Below are positions 1 through 6,431 of a DNA stretch of 8,597 bases, in pieces. The notes under the pieces were generated by a model. It was not told the DNA's origin, did no database searches, and saw nothing but the letters and a program-made list of their open reading frames with translations. The stretch is from contig JAGREF010000244.1 in the NCBI GenBank assembly GCA_020446665.1, forward strand, positions 1 to 8,597, written 5' to 3'. Made by a program: the position numbers and the translations under genes. This DNA comes from Sphingomonadaceae bacterium. GTDB lineage: Bacteria; Pseudomonadota; Alphaproteobacteria; Sphingomonadales; Sphingomonadaceae. Numbering within the stretch: position 1 is the stretch's first letter; every line of letters starts with the position of its first letter.

Positions 1-2
1 TG

Positions 3-53
3 AAGCGCAATATGGCGCTCAAGAAGCTGGAAAAGGCACGCAAGGCGGCGTGA
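3..53 (+). CDS. C-terminal end of an upstream gene, possibly peptide deformylase (partial)
   Basis: Only the last 16 codons are in the window; they read KRNMALKKLEKARKAA and end at a TGA at 51-53. The tail is a basic, probably helical segment. Peptide deformylases of Alphaproteobacteria commonly end in a similar basic helix, and def is, from memory, a frequent neighbour of rmuC in sphingomonads, so def is the best guess. This assignment rests on a short tail plus context, not on any catalytic motif, because the zinc-binding motifs would lie upstream of the window. The reading frame itself is reasonably supported by its lysine/alanine-rich composition and by the stop lying 79 bases before rmuC. 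Confidence 0.45.
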   Translation, partial: KRNMALKKLEKARKAA

Positions 54-62
54 TCGGGCGAA

Positions 63-81
63 TTCCTCCGCGATGGAGGAA
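63..81 (+). terminator. Short perfect hairpin after the upstream gene, possible weak terminator
   Basis: TTCCTCC (63-69) pairs perfectly with GGAGGAA (75-81) around a GCGAT loop, nine bases after the upstream stop codon. No run of T follows on the plus strand, so a classical rho-independent terminator is not demonstrated. The hairpin could instead affect mRNA stability between the upstream gene and rmuC. Confidence 0.3.
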
Positions 82-132
82 AAGCTTGCAATAGGTCTGG
101 TGTTCTCTCTCCGTTCTGCTTAGCATGGCGGG

Positions 133-1557
133 ATGGAACCGATTGTTGCGATTATCATCACCTTTGCCTTCAGCCTCGCTTTTGCAGCGATTGGCTGGTT
201 TGTCGGCTCGCGCCCGGTGGCTGAATGGCGCAGGCGAGCAGAAGAGCAGCAGGGAGAGGCGAAGGAGGCGCGCGAGCGGCTGGCACGCATGGCGCCCGAA
301 CTGGCGACGATGAGTGACCGTGCGGCGCGGGCCGATACGCTGGCGCAATTGCTCGATGAAGTGCGCGATGACCGTGAAGCGCTGAAGGGCGAGCTTGCCA
401 CGCTCAAGGCCAATGCCGCCAATTTTGACGAGCAGAAGCGCCTGCTGGTGGAAGCGCGCGAGGAATTGCTGAAGGAATTCCAGCTGACCGGATCGCGCGT
501 ATTGGGCCGCGCGCAGGAAGAATTCATCAAGAGCGCCAGCGAACGCTTCGGCAATGCAGAAAAAGCCAACAAGGAAGCCGTCGCGGCGCTGCTCGAACCG
601 GTCAACCAGCGGCTCAAGAGTTACGAAGAACAGGTCAGCGCGCTGGAGAAGCAGCGGGTGGACAGTTTCGGCCAGCTGGCCGGGCTGATCCAGTCCATGC
701 GCGACGGGCAGGAACAGGTCCGCCGCGAGGCGCAGCGGCTGGGCAATTCGCTGACCAATGCGCCCAAGGCGCGCGGGCGCTGGGGTGAACAGCAATTGAA
801 GAATGTGCTGGAAAATTGCGGCCTGGCCGAACACACCGATTTCTTCCTCGAACAGTCGATAGAGACCGAAGATGGCCGGTTGCGCCCCGATGCGATCGTG
901 CGGATTCCCGGCGGCAAGGTGCTGGTGATCGATGCCAAGGTCTCGCTCAACGCCTATCAGCAAGCGTTCGAGGCTGATGGCGATGAAGCGCGCGATGCCG
1001 CGCTGGCGGATCACGTCCGCTCGATGCGCACCCATGTGCAGGCGCTGGGGGCGAAGAGTTACCAGAGCCAGTTCGAGGATGCGCCAGACTATGTGGTGAT
1101 GTTCGTGCCGGGCGAACATTTCGTCGCTGCCGCGCTGGAACATGATCCGGCGCTGTGGGACTTTGCCTTTGAAAAGAAGGTGCTGCTGGCGACACCTACC
1201 AATCTGGTGGCGATTGCCCGCACCGTGGCGCAGGTCTGGCGGCAGGATGCGCTGGCCGCCGAAGCGCGCGCCATCGGCACGCTGGCGACCGAGCTTTATG
1301 ACCGCATCGCCATCGCCGGGGAGCATTTGCGCAAGGTCGGCGGTGGGCTGGAAAGCGCGGTGAAGAATTACAACAGCTTTGTTGGCAGCTTTGAACGCAA
1401 TGTGCTGTCCTCGGCCCGCAAGCTGCGGGACAAGGGCATCGAAACCGGCAAGCGTGATGCAGAGGATGTGCCGCTGGTGGAAGGCGCGCCGCGCTATACC
1501 AGCGAGGATTTGCTGATCGAGGGGGCGACAGACGAGACGGAGGAAGCTGCCGAATGA
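133..1557 (+). CDS. rmuC: DNA recombination protein RmuC
   Basis: A 474-residue RmuC-family protein. The family is known for limiting inversions at short inverted repeats in Escherichia coli and is predicted to be a nuclease with a restriction-endonuclease-like fold. Residues 4-24 form a hydrophobic membrane anchor, followed by a long charged coiled-coil region (about 30-205). The conserved core (about 210-425) shows RGRWGEQQL (214-222), RPDAIVRIPGG (251-261), VIDAKVSL (265-272) with the DxK arrangement of the predicted nuclease site, MFVPGE (323-328), TPTNLVAIARTVAQVWRQ (354-371) and YNSFVGSFERNVL (413-425). Length and motif order match complete members of the family. The start is fixed: an in-frame TAG lies at 121-123 and the ATG at 133 is the first start codon after it. 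Shine-Dalgarno pairing is poor. The stop overlaps the next start as ATGA, implying coupling. Confidence 0.96.
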   Translation: MEPIVAIIITFAFSLAFAAIGWFVGSRPVAEWRRRAEEQQGEAKEARERLARMAPELATMSDRAARADTLAQLLDEVRDDREALKGELATLKANAANFDEQKRLLVEAREELLKEFQLTGSRVLGRAQEEFIKSASERFGNAEKANKEAVAALLEPVNQRLKSYEEQVSALEKQRVDSFGQLAGLIQSMRDGQEQVRREAQRLGNSLTNAPKARGRWGEQQLKNVLENCGLAEHTDFFLEQSIETEDGRLRPDAIVRIPGGKVLVIDAKVSLNAYQQAFEADGDEARDAALADHVRSMRTHVQALGAKSYQSQFEDAPDYVVMFVPGEHFVAAALEHDPALWDFAFEKKVLLATPTNLVAIARTVAQVWRQDALAAEARAIGTLATELYDRIAIAGEHLRKVGGGLESAVKNYNSFVGSFERNVLSSARKLRDKGIETGKRDAEDVPLVEGAPRYTSEDLLIEGATDETEEAAE

Positions 1558-2192
1558 AGAAGCTGGTTCTGGCAGCGGTGGCGCTGCTTGCTCTGCCCGG
1601 CGTGGCAGAGGCGAAAAGCTGGCCCCCGCGCGATACATGCGGCTCCGTCCCCGGCGCGACGGACTTCCGCCGCGCGCTGACCACGACGGTGGTCAATCGT
1701 GACGAGGCGATGCTGCTAGCGCTGGCCTCGCCGGAAATATTGCTCGATTTCGGCGGCGGCAGCGGGCGCGAGACTTTGCGCGAGCGGCTGGACGATCCCC
1801 ATTACAATCTCTGGCGCGAACTCGATGCGCTGCTCTTGCTGGGTTGCGCGGCGGGCGATGGCGGGGAAGGGCCGGAGATCACCCTGCCTTGGTACTGGAG
1901 CCAGCGGTTTGACGAAGTGGACGGCATGGAAGGAATGCTCGCCACCGGCCCCGACGTGGCAATGCGCGCAGCCCCCGATGGTGACGCGAAACTGCTCGCA
2001 AGGCTCAACTGGGACGCGGTGCAACTGGCCGGCGAGTGGGAGGAGAATGCGGAATATCTGCGCGTATCGAAACCGAAAGGCCCCACCGGATATGTCCGCT
2101 CAGACCAGCTCCGCAGCCTGATCGACTACCGCCTGCTGGCGCAGCAGCGCGATGGGAAGTGGCAGATTACCGTGCTGGTGGCGGGGGATTAG
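1554..2192 (+). CDS. Exported SH3-domain-like protein, function unknown
   Basis: A 212-residue protein with a clear Sec signal peptide: Lys2-Lys3, a hydrophobic core, and a likely AEA-K cleavage site after residue 20. The mature protein is probably periplasmic. Residues about 131-187 resemble a bacterial SH3 (SH3b/SH3_3) domain, with the pattern VAMRAAPDGDAKLLARLNW followed by the closing strand GYVRSDQLRSL. Such domains usually bind peptidoglycan or peptides. Residues 25-130 match no family I recognise. The final stretch (KWQITVLVAGD) is a strand-like end of the kind seen where a domain reports on a measured value. The ATG at 1554 overlaps the rmuC TGA, with a GGAGG at 1539-1543 as ribosome binding site, so it is likely co-translated with rmuC. 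The functional link to RmuC is unknown. The domain call is by eye. Confidence 0.85.
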   Translation: MKKLVLAAVALLALPGVAEAKSWPPRDTCGSVPGATDFRRALTTTVVNRDEAMLLALASPEILLDFGGGSGRETLRERLDDPHYNLWRELDALLLLGCAAGDGGEGPEITLPWYWSQRFDEVDGMEGMLATGPDVAMRAAPDGDAKLLARLNWDAVQLAGEWEENAEYLRVSKPKGPTGYVRSDQLRSLIDYRLLAQQRDGKWQITVLVAGD

Positions 2193-2254
2193 GTTTAGCG
2201 AGCATCGGGTCTGGTTTTGGGGATCGTAAGGCCAAACTAGACTGGCGGCTTGCG

Positions 2255-2264
2255 GCAACGTTGC
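2255..2264. repeat. Ten-base perfect palindrome upstream of the lipoprotein gene
   Basis: GCAACGTTGC lies about 30 bases before the start codon at 2296, within the 103-base gap after the SH3 protein gene. It is a perfect 5+5 palindrome that could be a dimeric regulator site. A palindrome of this length also occurs by chance, and I cannot place a convincing -35/-10 pair around it. Confidence 0.25.
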
Positions 2265-2295
2265 AGACGGTCCGCTCTTAATGCAAACTCAGTGA

Positions 2296-3183
2296 ATGCG
2301 ACCTGCGAAACAAGCGCTGGCAATCATGATCTGTCTTGCGGTTGCTTCTTGCGAGGCAACAGTAGGAGAGGTGCCTGAGGCACCCCCATTGGATTTGCCT
2401 TACGCAGATGCACCAATAAACCCGCTTCCCCAAAATGTGCGCTTCTTTGAGCGGCCAAAAATGCTTGCGGGGATGCGGCAAGACGAACGACCTGTCCCTG
2501 AGATCGTTCTTCTGGAAAGCGACCCGTGGGGAATGGTCATAGGATCAGAGTCACCGCGATTTGCGCTCTATAGCGATGGACAGGTGATATATCGAACCGA
2601 CGATGGCTTCCGCTCAGTCCGCTTGAAGGAAGCAGAGCTACTCTCGATCAAGAACTCTCTGTCAAAAGTCGATTCTCCCAAATTCTACGGGGAATATGAC
2701 GTCGCTGAAGCGACTGACCAACCGGACAATAGTCTGCTAATATATGGCGATCCGCCCGTATTCCTTAGTGTCTATGGATCGCTTGATGACCAGCAAGTCA
2801 CTTCGCGGCTTCCGGCTGCGGTAGCCGAAGCCTTTAACACTATACGAGCTTTCAAGTCTGCGCGATCAGAACCTTGGATGCCAGCACAAATTGAAGTGAT
2901 GATCTGGCCTTACGACTATGCGCCCGAACCATCGATCCATTGGAACGAGGAATGGCCCGATTTATCTGCACCGTCGACAATCCAGCGTGGAGACAGTTAT
3001 AGTCTTTTCTTGCCATCCTCCGAATTGGGAGCACTTGAGAGCTTTCTCGCTCTGAAAAACCCGAGAGGAGCCGTAGAGATAAACGATCGAAAGTGGGCTG
3101 CCTCCTACCGAATACCGTTTCCACAAGAACGGCTTTGGATGGCGCCAAACCCTGAGGCAATAGATCAATCAGGCGAAAATTGA
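2296..3183 (+). CDS. Putative lipoprotein, unrecognised family, atypical base composition
   Basis: A 295-residue protein I do not recognise. The N-terminus has Arg2 and Lys5, a hydrophobic stretch, and a lipobox VASC with the modifiable Cys at residue 19, so it is predicted to be exported and lipidated. The rest has no obvious membrane segment or repeat. It is mixed alpha/beta in feel, with aromatic- and proline-rich patches such as MIWPYDYAPEPSIHW around residues 197-211. The start is bounded by an in-frame TGA at 2293-2295; the next in-frame ATG at 2326 would destroy the signal peptide, so 2296 is preferred although no good Shine-Dalgarno precedes it. Hand counts of three 60-base lines give 43-57% GC against about 62% in a line of rmuC, and ATA, CTA and AGT codons are more frequent than in neighbours. 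This suggests acquisition by transfer or relaxed selection. It ends 83 bases before the palindromic repeat pair. Confidence 0.75.
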   Translation: MRPAKQALAIMICLAVASCEATVGEVPEAPPLDLPYADAPINPLPQNVRFFERPKMLAGMRQDERPVPEIVLLESDPWGMVIGSESPRFALYSDGQVIYRTDDGFRSVRLKEAELLSIKNSLSKVDSPKFYGEYDVAEATDQPDNSLLIYGDPPVFLSVYGSLDDQQVTSRLPAAVAEAFNTIRAFKSARSEPWMPAQIEVMIWPYDYAPEPSIHWNEEWPDLSAPSTIQRGDSYSLFLPSSELGALESFLALKNPRGAVEINDRKWAASYRIPFPQERLWMAPNPEAIDQSGEN

Positions 3184-3266
3184 ACGGTAGCTTACTCCCC
3201 ATCCCGGCCATAGCGCATAAACTTGACGACCACCGAAAACAGGCACTTACACAAACTCATTCTTAA

Positions 3267-3299
3267 CCCGTCACCCCGGGCTTGACCCGGGGTCCCGCT
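3267..3299 (+). repeat. Palindromic repeat unit, left arm of inverted pair
   Basis: This GC-rich unit contains an internal hairpin, ACCCCGGG (3273-3280), loop CTTGA, CCCGGGGT (3286-3293): an eight-base stem with a five-base loop. It is flanked by CCCGTC on the left and CCCGCT on the right. The whole 33 bases recur in reverse complement at 3434-3466 with one difference (CTTGA here, CCTGA there). Downstream it runs into ATTCTTTC, so it may also act as a terminator for the lipoprotein gene. Similar CACCCCGGG-type palindromes are, from memory, dispersed in sphingomonad genomes. Confidence 0.8.
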
Positions 3300-3433
3300 A
3301 TTCTTTCAGCGTAAGGATTGCTCAACCGAGCATAGCGACGGTACGCAGACATACGTCGATCCGCGATAGCTTGTGGCCATGCTGTGCGCTCAGCGACCCT
3401 TGCGCTTGCGATCCATCGGAGCACTTCAAGGGG

Positions 3434-3466
3434 AGCGGGACCCCGGGTCAGGCCCGGGGTGACGGG
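3434..3466 (-). repeat. Palindromic repeat unit, right arm of inverted pair
   Basis: This is the reverse complement of the unit at 3267-3299 with one base change in the loop. Its own hairpin is ACCCCGGG (3440-3447), loop TCAGG, CCCGGGGT (3453-3460). It begins 29 bases beyond the stop codon of the minus-strand META-domain gene. Each arm therefore reads in the same sense as the gene that runs into it, as expected of paired REP-like units serving convergent genes. No T-run follows on the minus strand, so termination is only a possibility. Confidence 0.8.
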
Positions 3467-3494
3467 CGTGTTGTCTGGTGGGGCTGCTACCCTC

Positions 3495-3905
3495 TCACTC
3501 CCCCGCCAGCACCAGTTCCGCCCGGTGGCCTGCGCCGGTCAGGACCAGCCTATCCCCCGCACGCTGCACTTCCGGCTTGCCCGCCAGCAGGGCGCTTACT
3601 GCGCGTTCCTGGTCCCAGACGGGGCCTTCGCAATACATCTGGGTGGAGATCAGCGGGCCGGTGATGAGCGTGCTGCCATCCAGCCGCCAGTCACCGCCCA
3701 TGCCGTTGCAGCCGACATTCGCGCCCATGCGATCCGCCTCGAAACGCAATTCGGCCCGGTCGGGCACAGCGGGCGCAGCGCCATCAATCGCGGTGAAGCG
3801 CCATTCGGTCCCTGCCAGTGCAGGCGATGAGGCAGAGGGCATGGTGGCGCAGGCTCCGGTGGACAGCGCCATGGCGGCGAGGAAGAGCGTGGGTGTGATT
3901 TTCAT
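3495..3905 (-). CDS. META-domain (HslJ-like) lipoprotein
   Basis: A 136-residue protein consisting of an export signal and one META domain. In Escherichia coli the META protein HslJ is an outer-membrane-associated heat-shock protein linked to novobiocin resistance; the biochemical role of the domain is not settled. Residues 1-18 are hydrophobic and end at Cys19 (STGAC), an imperfect lipobox, so lipidation is likely but not certain. The META domain (about 31-134) shows GTEWRF at 32-37, VGCNGMGGDW (64-73) and the STQMYC motif (87-92); Cys66 and Cys92 are the two conserved positions of the family. It lies 42 bases downstream of the methyltransferase stop on the same strand, so it could be the last gene of that operon or have its own promoter. 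The Shine-Dalgarno sequence is weak. Confidence 0.88.
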   Translation of the reverse strand: MKITPTLFLAAMALSTGACATMPSASSPALAGTEWRFTAIDGAAPAVPDRAELRFEADRMGANVGCNGMGGDWRLDGSTLITGPLISTQMYCEGPVWDQERAVSALLAGKPEVQRAGDRLVLTGAGHRAELVLAGE

Positions 3906-3938
3906 GCCAGCATTACAGCGCGCCCGGCCTGACCGGAT

Positions 3939-3952
3939 GCTGAATGCTCAGC
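3939..3952 (-). terminator. Small hairpin over the methyltransferase stop codon
   Basis: GCTGA (3939-3943) and TCAGC (3948-3952) form a perfect five-base stem around a four-base loop, spanning the stop codon of the methyltransferase gene. No T-run follows. It is too weak to call a terminator with confidence, so read-through into the META gene is plausible. Confidence 0.15.
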
Positions 3953-4751
3953 GCCGTTCGAGCCCGTCCAGCACTTCATAGGCCAGCACCGCGCCTGCCA
4001 CCGCCGCGTTCAGACTGTCTGCCCGCCCGCGCATCGGCATGGTTACACGCAGGTCGCAGGCCAGCTCATACTCCTCCGGCAGGCCGCGCGATTCATTGCC
4101 GACGAGCACGAAGCAAGGCGCGGTGTAGGGCGCGCCGCGATAGGGCACGGCATCGCGCAGGCTGGCTGCAACCAGTTGGCCGGAACCCTCGCCCAGCCAG
4201 GGCAGGAAATCGTCCCACCGCGCCTGCGCGACCTGCTGCGTGAAGATCGCCCCCATGCTCGCGCGCACCGCTTCCACGCTGAACGGGTCGGCGCAATCGT
4301 CAATCAGGATCAGCCCGCCTGCACCCACCGCATCGCCGGTGCGCAGCATGGTGCCCAGATTGCCCGGGTCGCGCAAAGCCTGCGCCACCAGCCAGATGCC
4401 GGAGCGCGTGCGATCCAGCGCCGCCAGCGAGGTGTCGAATTCTGCAAACACGCCCGCCACTGCCTGCGGGTTATCCTTGCCGGTGATCTTGGCGAGAATG
4501 TCGGGCGTGGTCTCGATAATCTCGCCGCCCGCCGCATCCACCGCGCTTTCCAGCGCATCGAGCAGCGGGTGCGGATCGCGGCCTGTCGCCATTACCAGCA
4601 TTTGCGGCAGATGGCCGCATTCGCGCGCATCGGTCAGCAGGCGCAGCCCTTCGGCCAGAAATCGCTGTTCCCGCTTGCGGTGCTTCTTGTCGCGCAGGCT
4701 GCGCAGATATTTGACCGTGGGGTTGGAAAATCCGGTGATTTCGCGGCGCAT
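3948..4751 (-). CDS. SpoU/TrmH-family RNA 2'-O-ribose methyltransferase
   Basis: A 267-residue methyltransferase of the SpoU (SPOUT) superfamily, which uses S-adenosylmethionine to methylate ribose 2'-OH groups in tRNA or rRNA. An N-terminal substrate-binding domain (about 1-105; the segment FLAEGLRLLTDA is typical of the RlmB/TsnR type) precedes the catalytic domain. The catalytic domain has motif 1 ALRDPGNLGTMLRT (125-138), motif 2 LVGNESRGLP (216-225) and motif 3 MPMRGRADSLNAAVAGAVL (238-256), which form the knotted cofactor site. The exact target is not readable from the sequence; 23S rRNA is the usual one for RlmB-like members. I start at the ATG at 4751, which overlaps the ptsH stop as TGATG and has GAAGAG upstream; a GTG at 4754 directly before it is an alternative. 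It closes the tightly packed PTS operon. Confidence 0.9.
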   Translation of the reverse strand: MRREITGFSNPTVKYLRSLRDKKHRKREQRFLAEGLRLLTDARECGHLPQMLVMATGRDPHPLLDALESAVDAAGGEIIETTPDILAKITGKDNPQAVAGVFAEFDTSLAALDRTRSGIWLVAQALRDPGNLGTMLRTGDAVGAGGLILIDDCADPFSVEAVRASMGAIFTQQVAQARWDDFLPWLGEGSGQLVAASLRDAVPYRGAPYTAPCFVLVGNESRGLPEEYELACDLRVTMPMRGRADSLNAAVAGAVLAYEVLDGLERR

Positions 4752-5029
4752 CACTCTTCGCCGAAACCGTCTTCCACCAGCGCGCAGAGCTGTTCCAGCA
4801 CAGCCTCGTCGCCTGCTCCGCCCACGATCACTTCGACGGTGTGGCCCTTGGCCGCGCCCAGCATCATCAGGCCCAGGATCGATCCGCCAGCGGCTTCATG
4901 GCCATCCTTGGCCACGCGCACATCCACCCCATCGGGTAGGGCGGCCACGGCGTTGACGAATTTCGCGCTCGCCCGCGCATGCAGGCCGCGCTGATTGACG
5001 ATGGTGACGGTGCGACGCAACTCGCTCAT
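4751..5029 (-). CDS. ptsH: HPr phosphocarrier protein of the regulatory PTS
   Basis: A 92-residue HPr, the small phosphocarrier that receives phosphate from enzyme I and passes it to EIIA. The active-site region GLHARASAKF (15-24) puts the phosphorylated histidine at His17. The second signature, GGSILGLMMLGA (48-59), contains Ser50, the equivalent of the serine phosphorylated by HPr kinase. That kinase is encoded 1.4 kb upstream in the same operon, so both phosphorylation routes appear intact. The start at 5029 overlaps the EIIA stop as ATGA, with AGGA about nine bases upstream. A longer in-frame extension to 5128 is merely open frame inside the EIIA gene and lacks HPr homology. Enzyme I is not in the window. 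Confidence 0.95.
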   Translation of the reverse strand: MSELRRTVTIVNQRGLHARASAKFVNAVAALPDGVDVRVAKDGHEAAGGSILGLMMLGAAKGHTVEVIVGGAGDEAVLEQLCALVEDGFGEE

Positions 5030-5439
5030 TCGGCGGCATCCTGCTGGCTGAGATATTCTGAGGCCATGGTGATATAATTGCGGCCCGCATCGCGCGCGGC
5101 CTTGGCTGCATCGACCACGCCCATGCATTTGCGCGCCCCGGCGAGCCGGATCAGCATGGGCAGATTGATCCCCGCGATCACTTCCACCCGCCCGGCATCG
5201 AGCAGTGAAATGGCGAGGTTGGAGGGTGTGCCGCCAAACAGGTCAGTCAGCACGATGGCCCCCGCGCCGCTATCCACCCGTTCAATGGCAGAGGCGATTT
5301 CCGCCCGGCGTTCTTCCATATCGTCATTGGGGCCGATGCAGATGGTCGCGACATCGGGCTGTTCGCCCACGACATGCACCATCGCTTCGACAAAATGATC
5401 CGCCAGATCACCGTGGGTAACAAGGATCATGCCAATCAT
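5026..5439 (-). CDS. PTS EIIA component, mannose (Man) family
   Basis: A 137-residue stand-alone EIIA domain of the mannose/fructose/sorbose family. The phosphorylated histidine is His9 in MILVTHGDLADHF. The family signature LTDLFGGTPSN lies at 64-74 and a conserved GINLPM at 90-95. In Alphaproteobacteria this protein (often called ManX, PtsM or EIIA-Man) is usually regulatory rather than part of a sugar permease; no EIIB, EIIC or EIID partner is present here. I chose the ATG at 5439 because it begins directly before the conserved first strand; an ATG at 5430 would also keep His9. The much longer open frame reaching 5646 lies inside rapZ and has no EIIA homology. The gene follows the rapZ stop by 25 bases and overlaps ptsH by four. 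Confidence 0.93.
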   Translation of the reverse strand: MIGMILVTHGDLADHFVEAMVHVVGEQPDVATICIGPNDDMEERRAEIASAIERVDSGAGAIVLTDLFGGTPSNLAISLLDAGRVEVIAGINLPMLIRLAGARKCMGVVDAAKAARDAGRNYITMASEYLSQQDAAE

Positions 5440-5464
5440 GCAGAGAGGCTCTTTGCTTGAACAT

Positions 5465-6409
5465 TCATGCCTGCGGCCCTTCGATCCTATCGGCTGCGCG
5501 CGATCCCAGATTGCGGTGTAGTACAGTGGGCGAAAAGCCATGCTCGCGCAAGGCCCCGGCCATTTGTTCGGCAGTAAAGACAGAGCGATGCCGCCCGCCC
5601 GTGCAGCCAAAGGCGACATTGACATAGCTGCGCCCCTGCGCGGCATAGCGGGGCAGCAAGGTCAGCAGCAGATCGCGAATATGCGCGAAAGCAGGGGCAA
5701 AGGCCTCGTCCTGCCGGATATAGTCGCCCACGGGCGCATCCTTTCCGGTCTGCTCTTTCAGGTCCGGTTCCCAATGCGGATTGGCGAGGAAGCGCATGTC
5801 GAACACCAGATCGGCCAGCGGCGGCATGCCGCGCGCAAAGCCGAAGCTGGAGACGATCAGTTCCATCTCGCGCGCGGCGCTGTCGCCAAAACGTTCGCGG
5901 ATCGCCTGTTGCAGATCATTGCTGGAATAATCGCTGGTATCGATCACCGCATCCGCCCAGCGGCGCAGCGGGGCAAGCAATTCACGCTCTGCGGCAATGG
6001 CATGCGCGACCGGCCCCTGCTGCGCCATCGGGTGGCGGCGGCGGGTCTCGTTGAAGCGCCGCTCCAGCTCGCGGCCGTTGCAATCGAGGAACAATGTGGT
6101 GACGAGCAGATCCTCGCGCGCGCTCAGTTCCTTGACCTGATCGATGATCGCATTGGGCTGAAACCCGCGCGTGCGGCAATCAAATCCGATGGCGAGAGGC
6201 GGGGTCTTGCCGCCTGCGTCGCTGCCGATCATCCGGTCGAGCAGGCGGATGGGGAAATTGTCGATCGCTTCCCAGCCCAGATCTTCCAGAACGCGCAGGG
6301 CCGTGGTCTTGCCCGCGCCGGAAAGGCCGGTGACCAGCAATATATTCTGGCGCTCGCGGGGCGCCGCCATATGCGACTCGTCAGGCATGGGCGGCGGGTC
6401 TGCGCTCAT
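5465..6409 (-). CDS. rapZ: RapZ-family RNase adapter / P-loop nucleotide-binding protein
   Basis: A 314-residue RapZ (YvcJ/YhbJ) family protein. In Escherichia coli RapZ delivers the small RNA GlmZ to RNase E and senses glucosamine-6-phosphate. In Gram-positives the homologue binds and hydrolyses nucleotides. The N-terminal domain has Walker A GLSGAGKTT (28-36) and the DCRTRG segment (77-82). The C-terminal domain carries FDMRFLANPHW (203-213) and the GCTGGRHRSV signature (268-277), both hallmarks of the family. The start is uncertain: the frame stays open to an ATG at 6463. Starts at 6448 (overlapping hprK by 17 bases), 6409 (after the hprK stop) and 6370 (301 residues, GACGAG upstream) are all possible. 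I take 6409 because it leaves hprK intact and gives a usual family length. Target RNAs in this organism are unknown. Confidence 0.93.
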   Translation of the reverse strand: MSADPPPMPDESHMAAPRERQNILLVTGLSGAGKTTALRVLEDLGWEAIDNFPIRLLDRMIGSDAGGKTPPLAIGFDCRTRGFQPNAIIDQVKELSAREDLLVTTLFLDCNGRELERRFNETRRRHPMAQQGPVAHAIAAERELLAPLRRWADAVIDTSDYSSNDLQQAIRERFGDSAAREMELIVSSFGFARGMPPLADLVFDMRFLANPHWEPDLKEQTGKDAPVGDYIRQDEAFAPAFAHIRDLLLTLLPRYAAQGRSYVNVAFGCTGGRHRSVFTAEQMAGALREHGFSPTVLHRNLGSRAADRIEGPQA

Positions 6410-6431
6410 TTGCCGCGAATGGGAAGGGGTT

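Larger units (their letters stand above)
3184..3494. other. 311-base convergent intergenic region holding a paired palindromic repeat
   Basis: No gene is visible between the stop of the lipoprotein gene and the stop of the META-domain gene, which converge here. The region holds two inverted 33-base palindromic units (3267-3299 and 3434-3466), separated by 134 bases. The interior is not obviously self-complementary, shows no transposase and has no credible coding frame. The first 80 bases are AT-richer and otherwise featureless. Confidence 0.8.

Noticed and set aside
86..114. Possible -35 element TTGCAA before rmuC
   Set aside because: No acceptable -10 hexamer lies 16-18 bases downstream (CTCCGT at the expected place), so a promoter is not supported.
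19..1638. A 539-codon open frame on the minus strand opposite rmuC
   Set aside because: It mirrors the codon pattern of rmuC in GC-rich DNA, has an Arg/Gln/His/Ala/Leu-rich composition without domains, and rmuC on the other strand is unambiguous.
2281..2295. A tiny ATG-to-TGA frame (four codons and a stop) just before the lipoprotein gene, as a leader peptide
   Set aside because: It lacks a ribosome binding site, a regulatory codon run and an attenuator-like structure; chance is the simpler explanation.
3371..3830. Plus-strand open frames running through the repeat arm and opposite the META gene
   Set aside because: They read through palindromic repeat DNA and then antisense to a motif-complete META-domain gene; the composition is proline/arginine-rich without domains.
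4176..4994. A 272-codon plus-strand frame opposite the methyltransferase and ptsH
   Set aside because: It is a shadow of two motif-complete genes on the minus strand.
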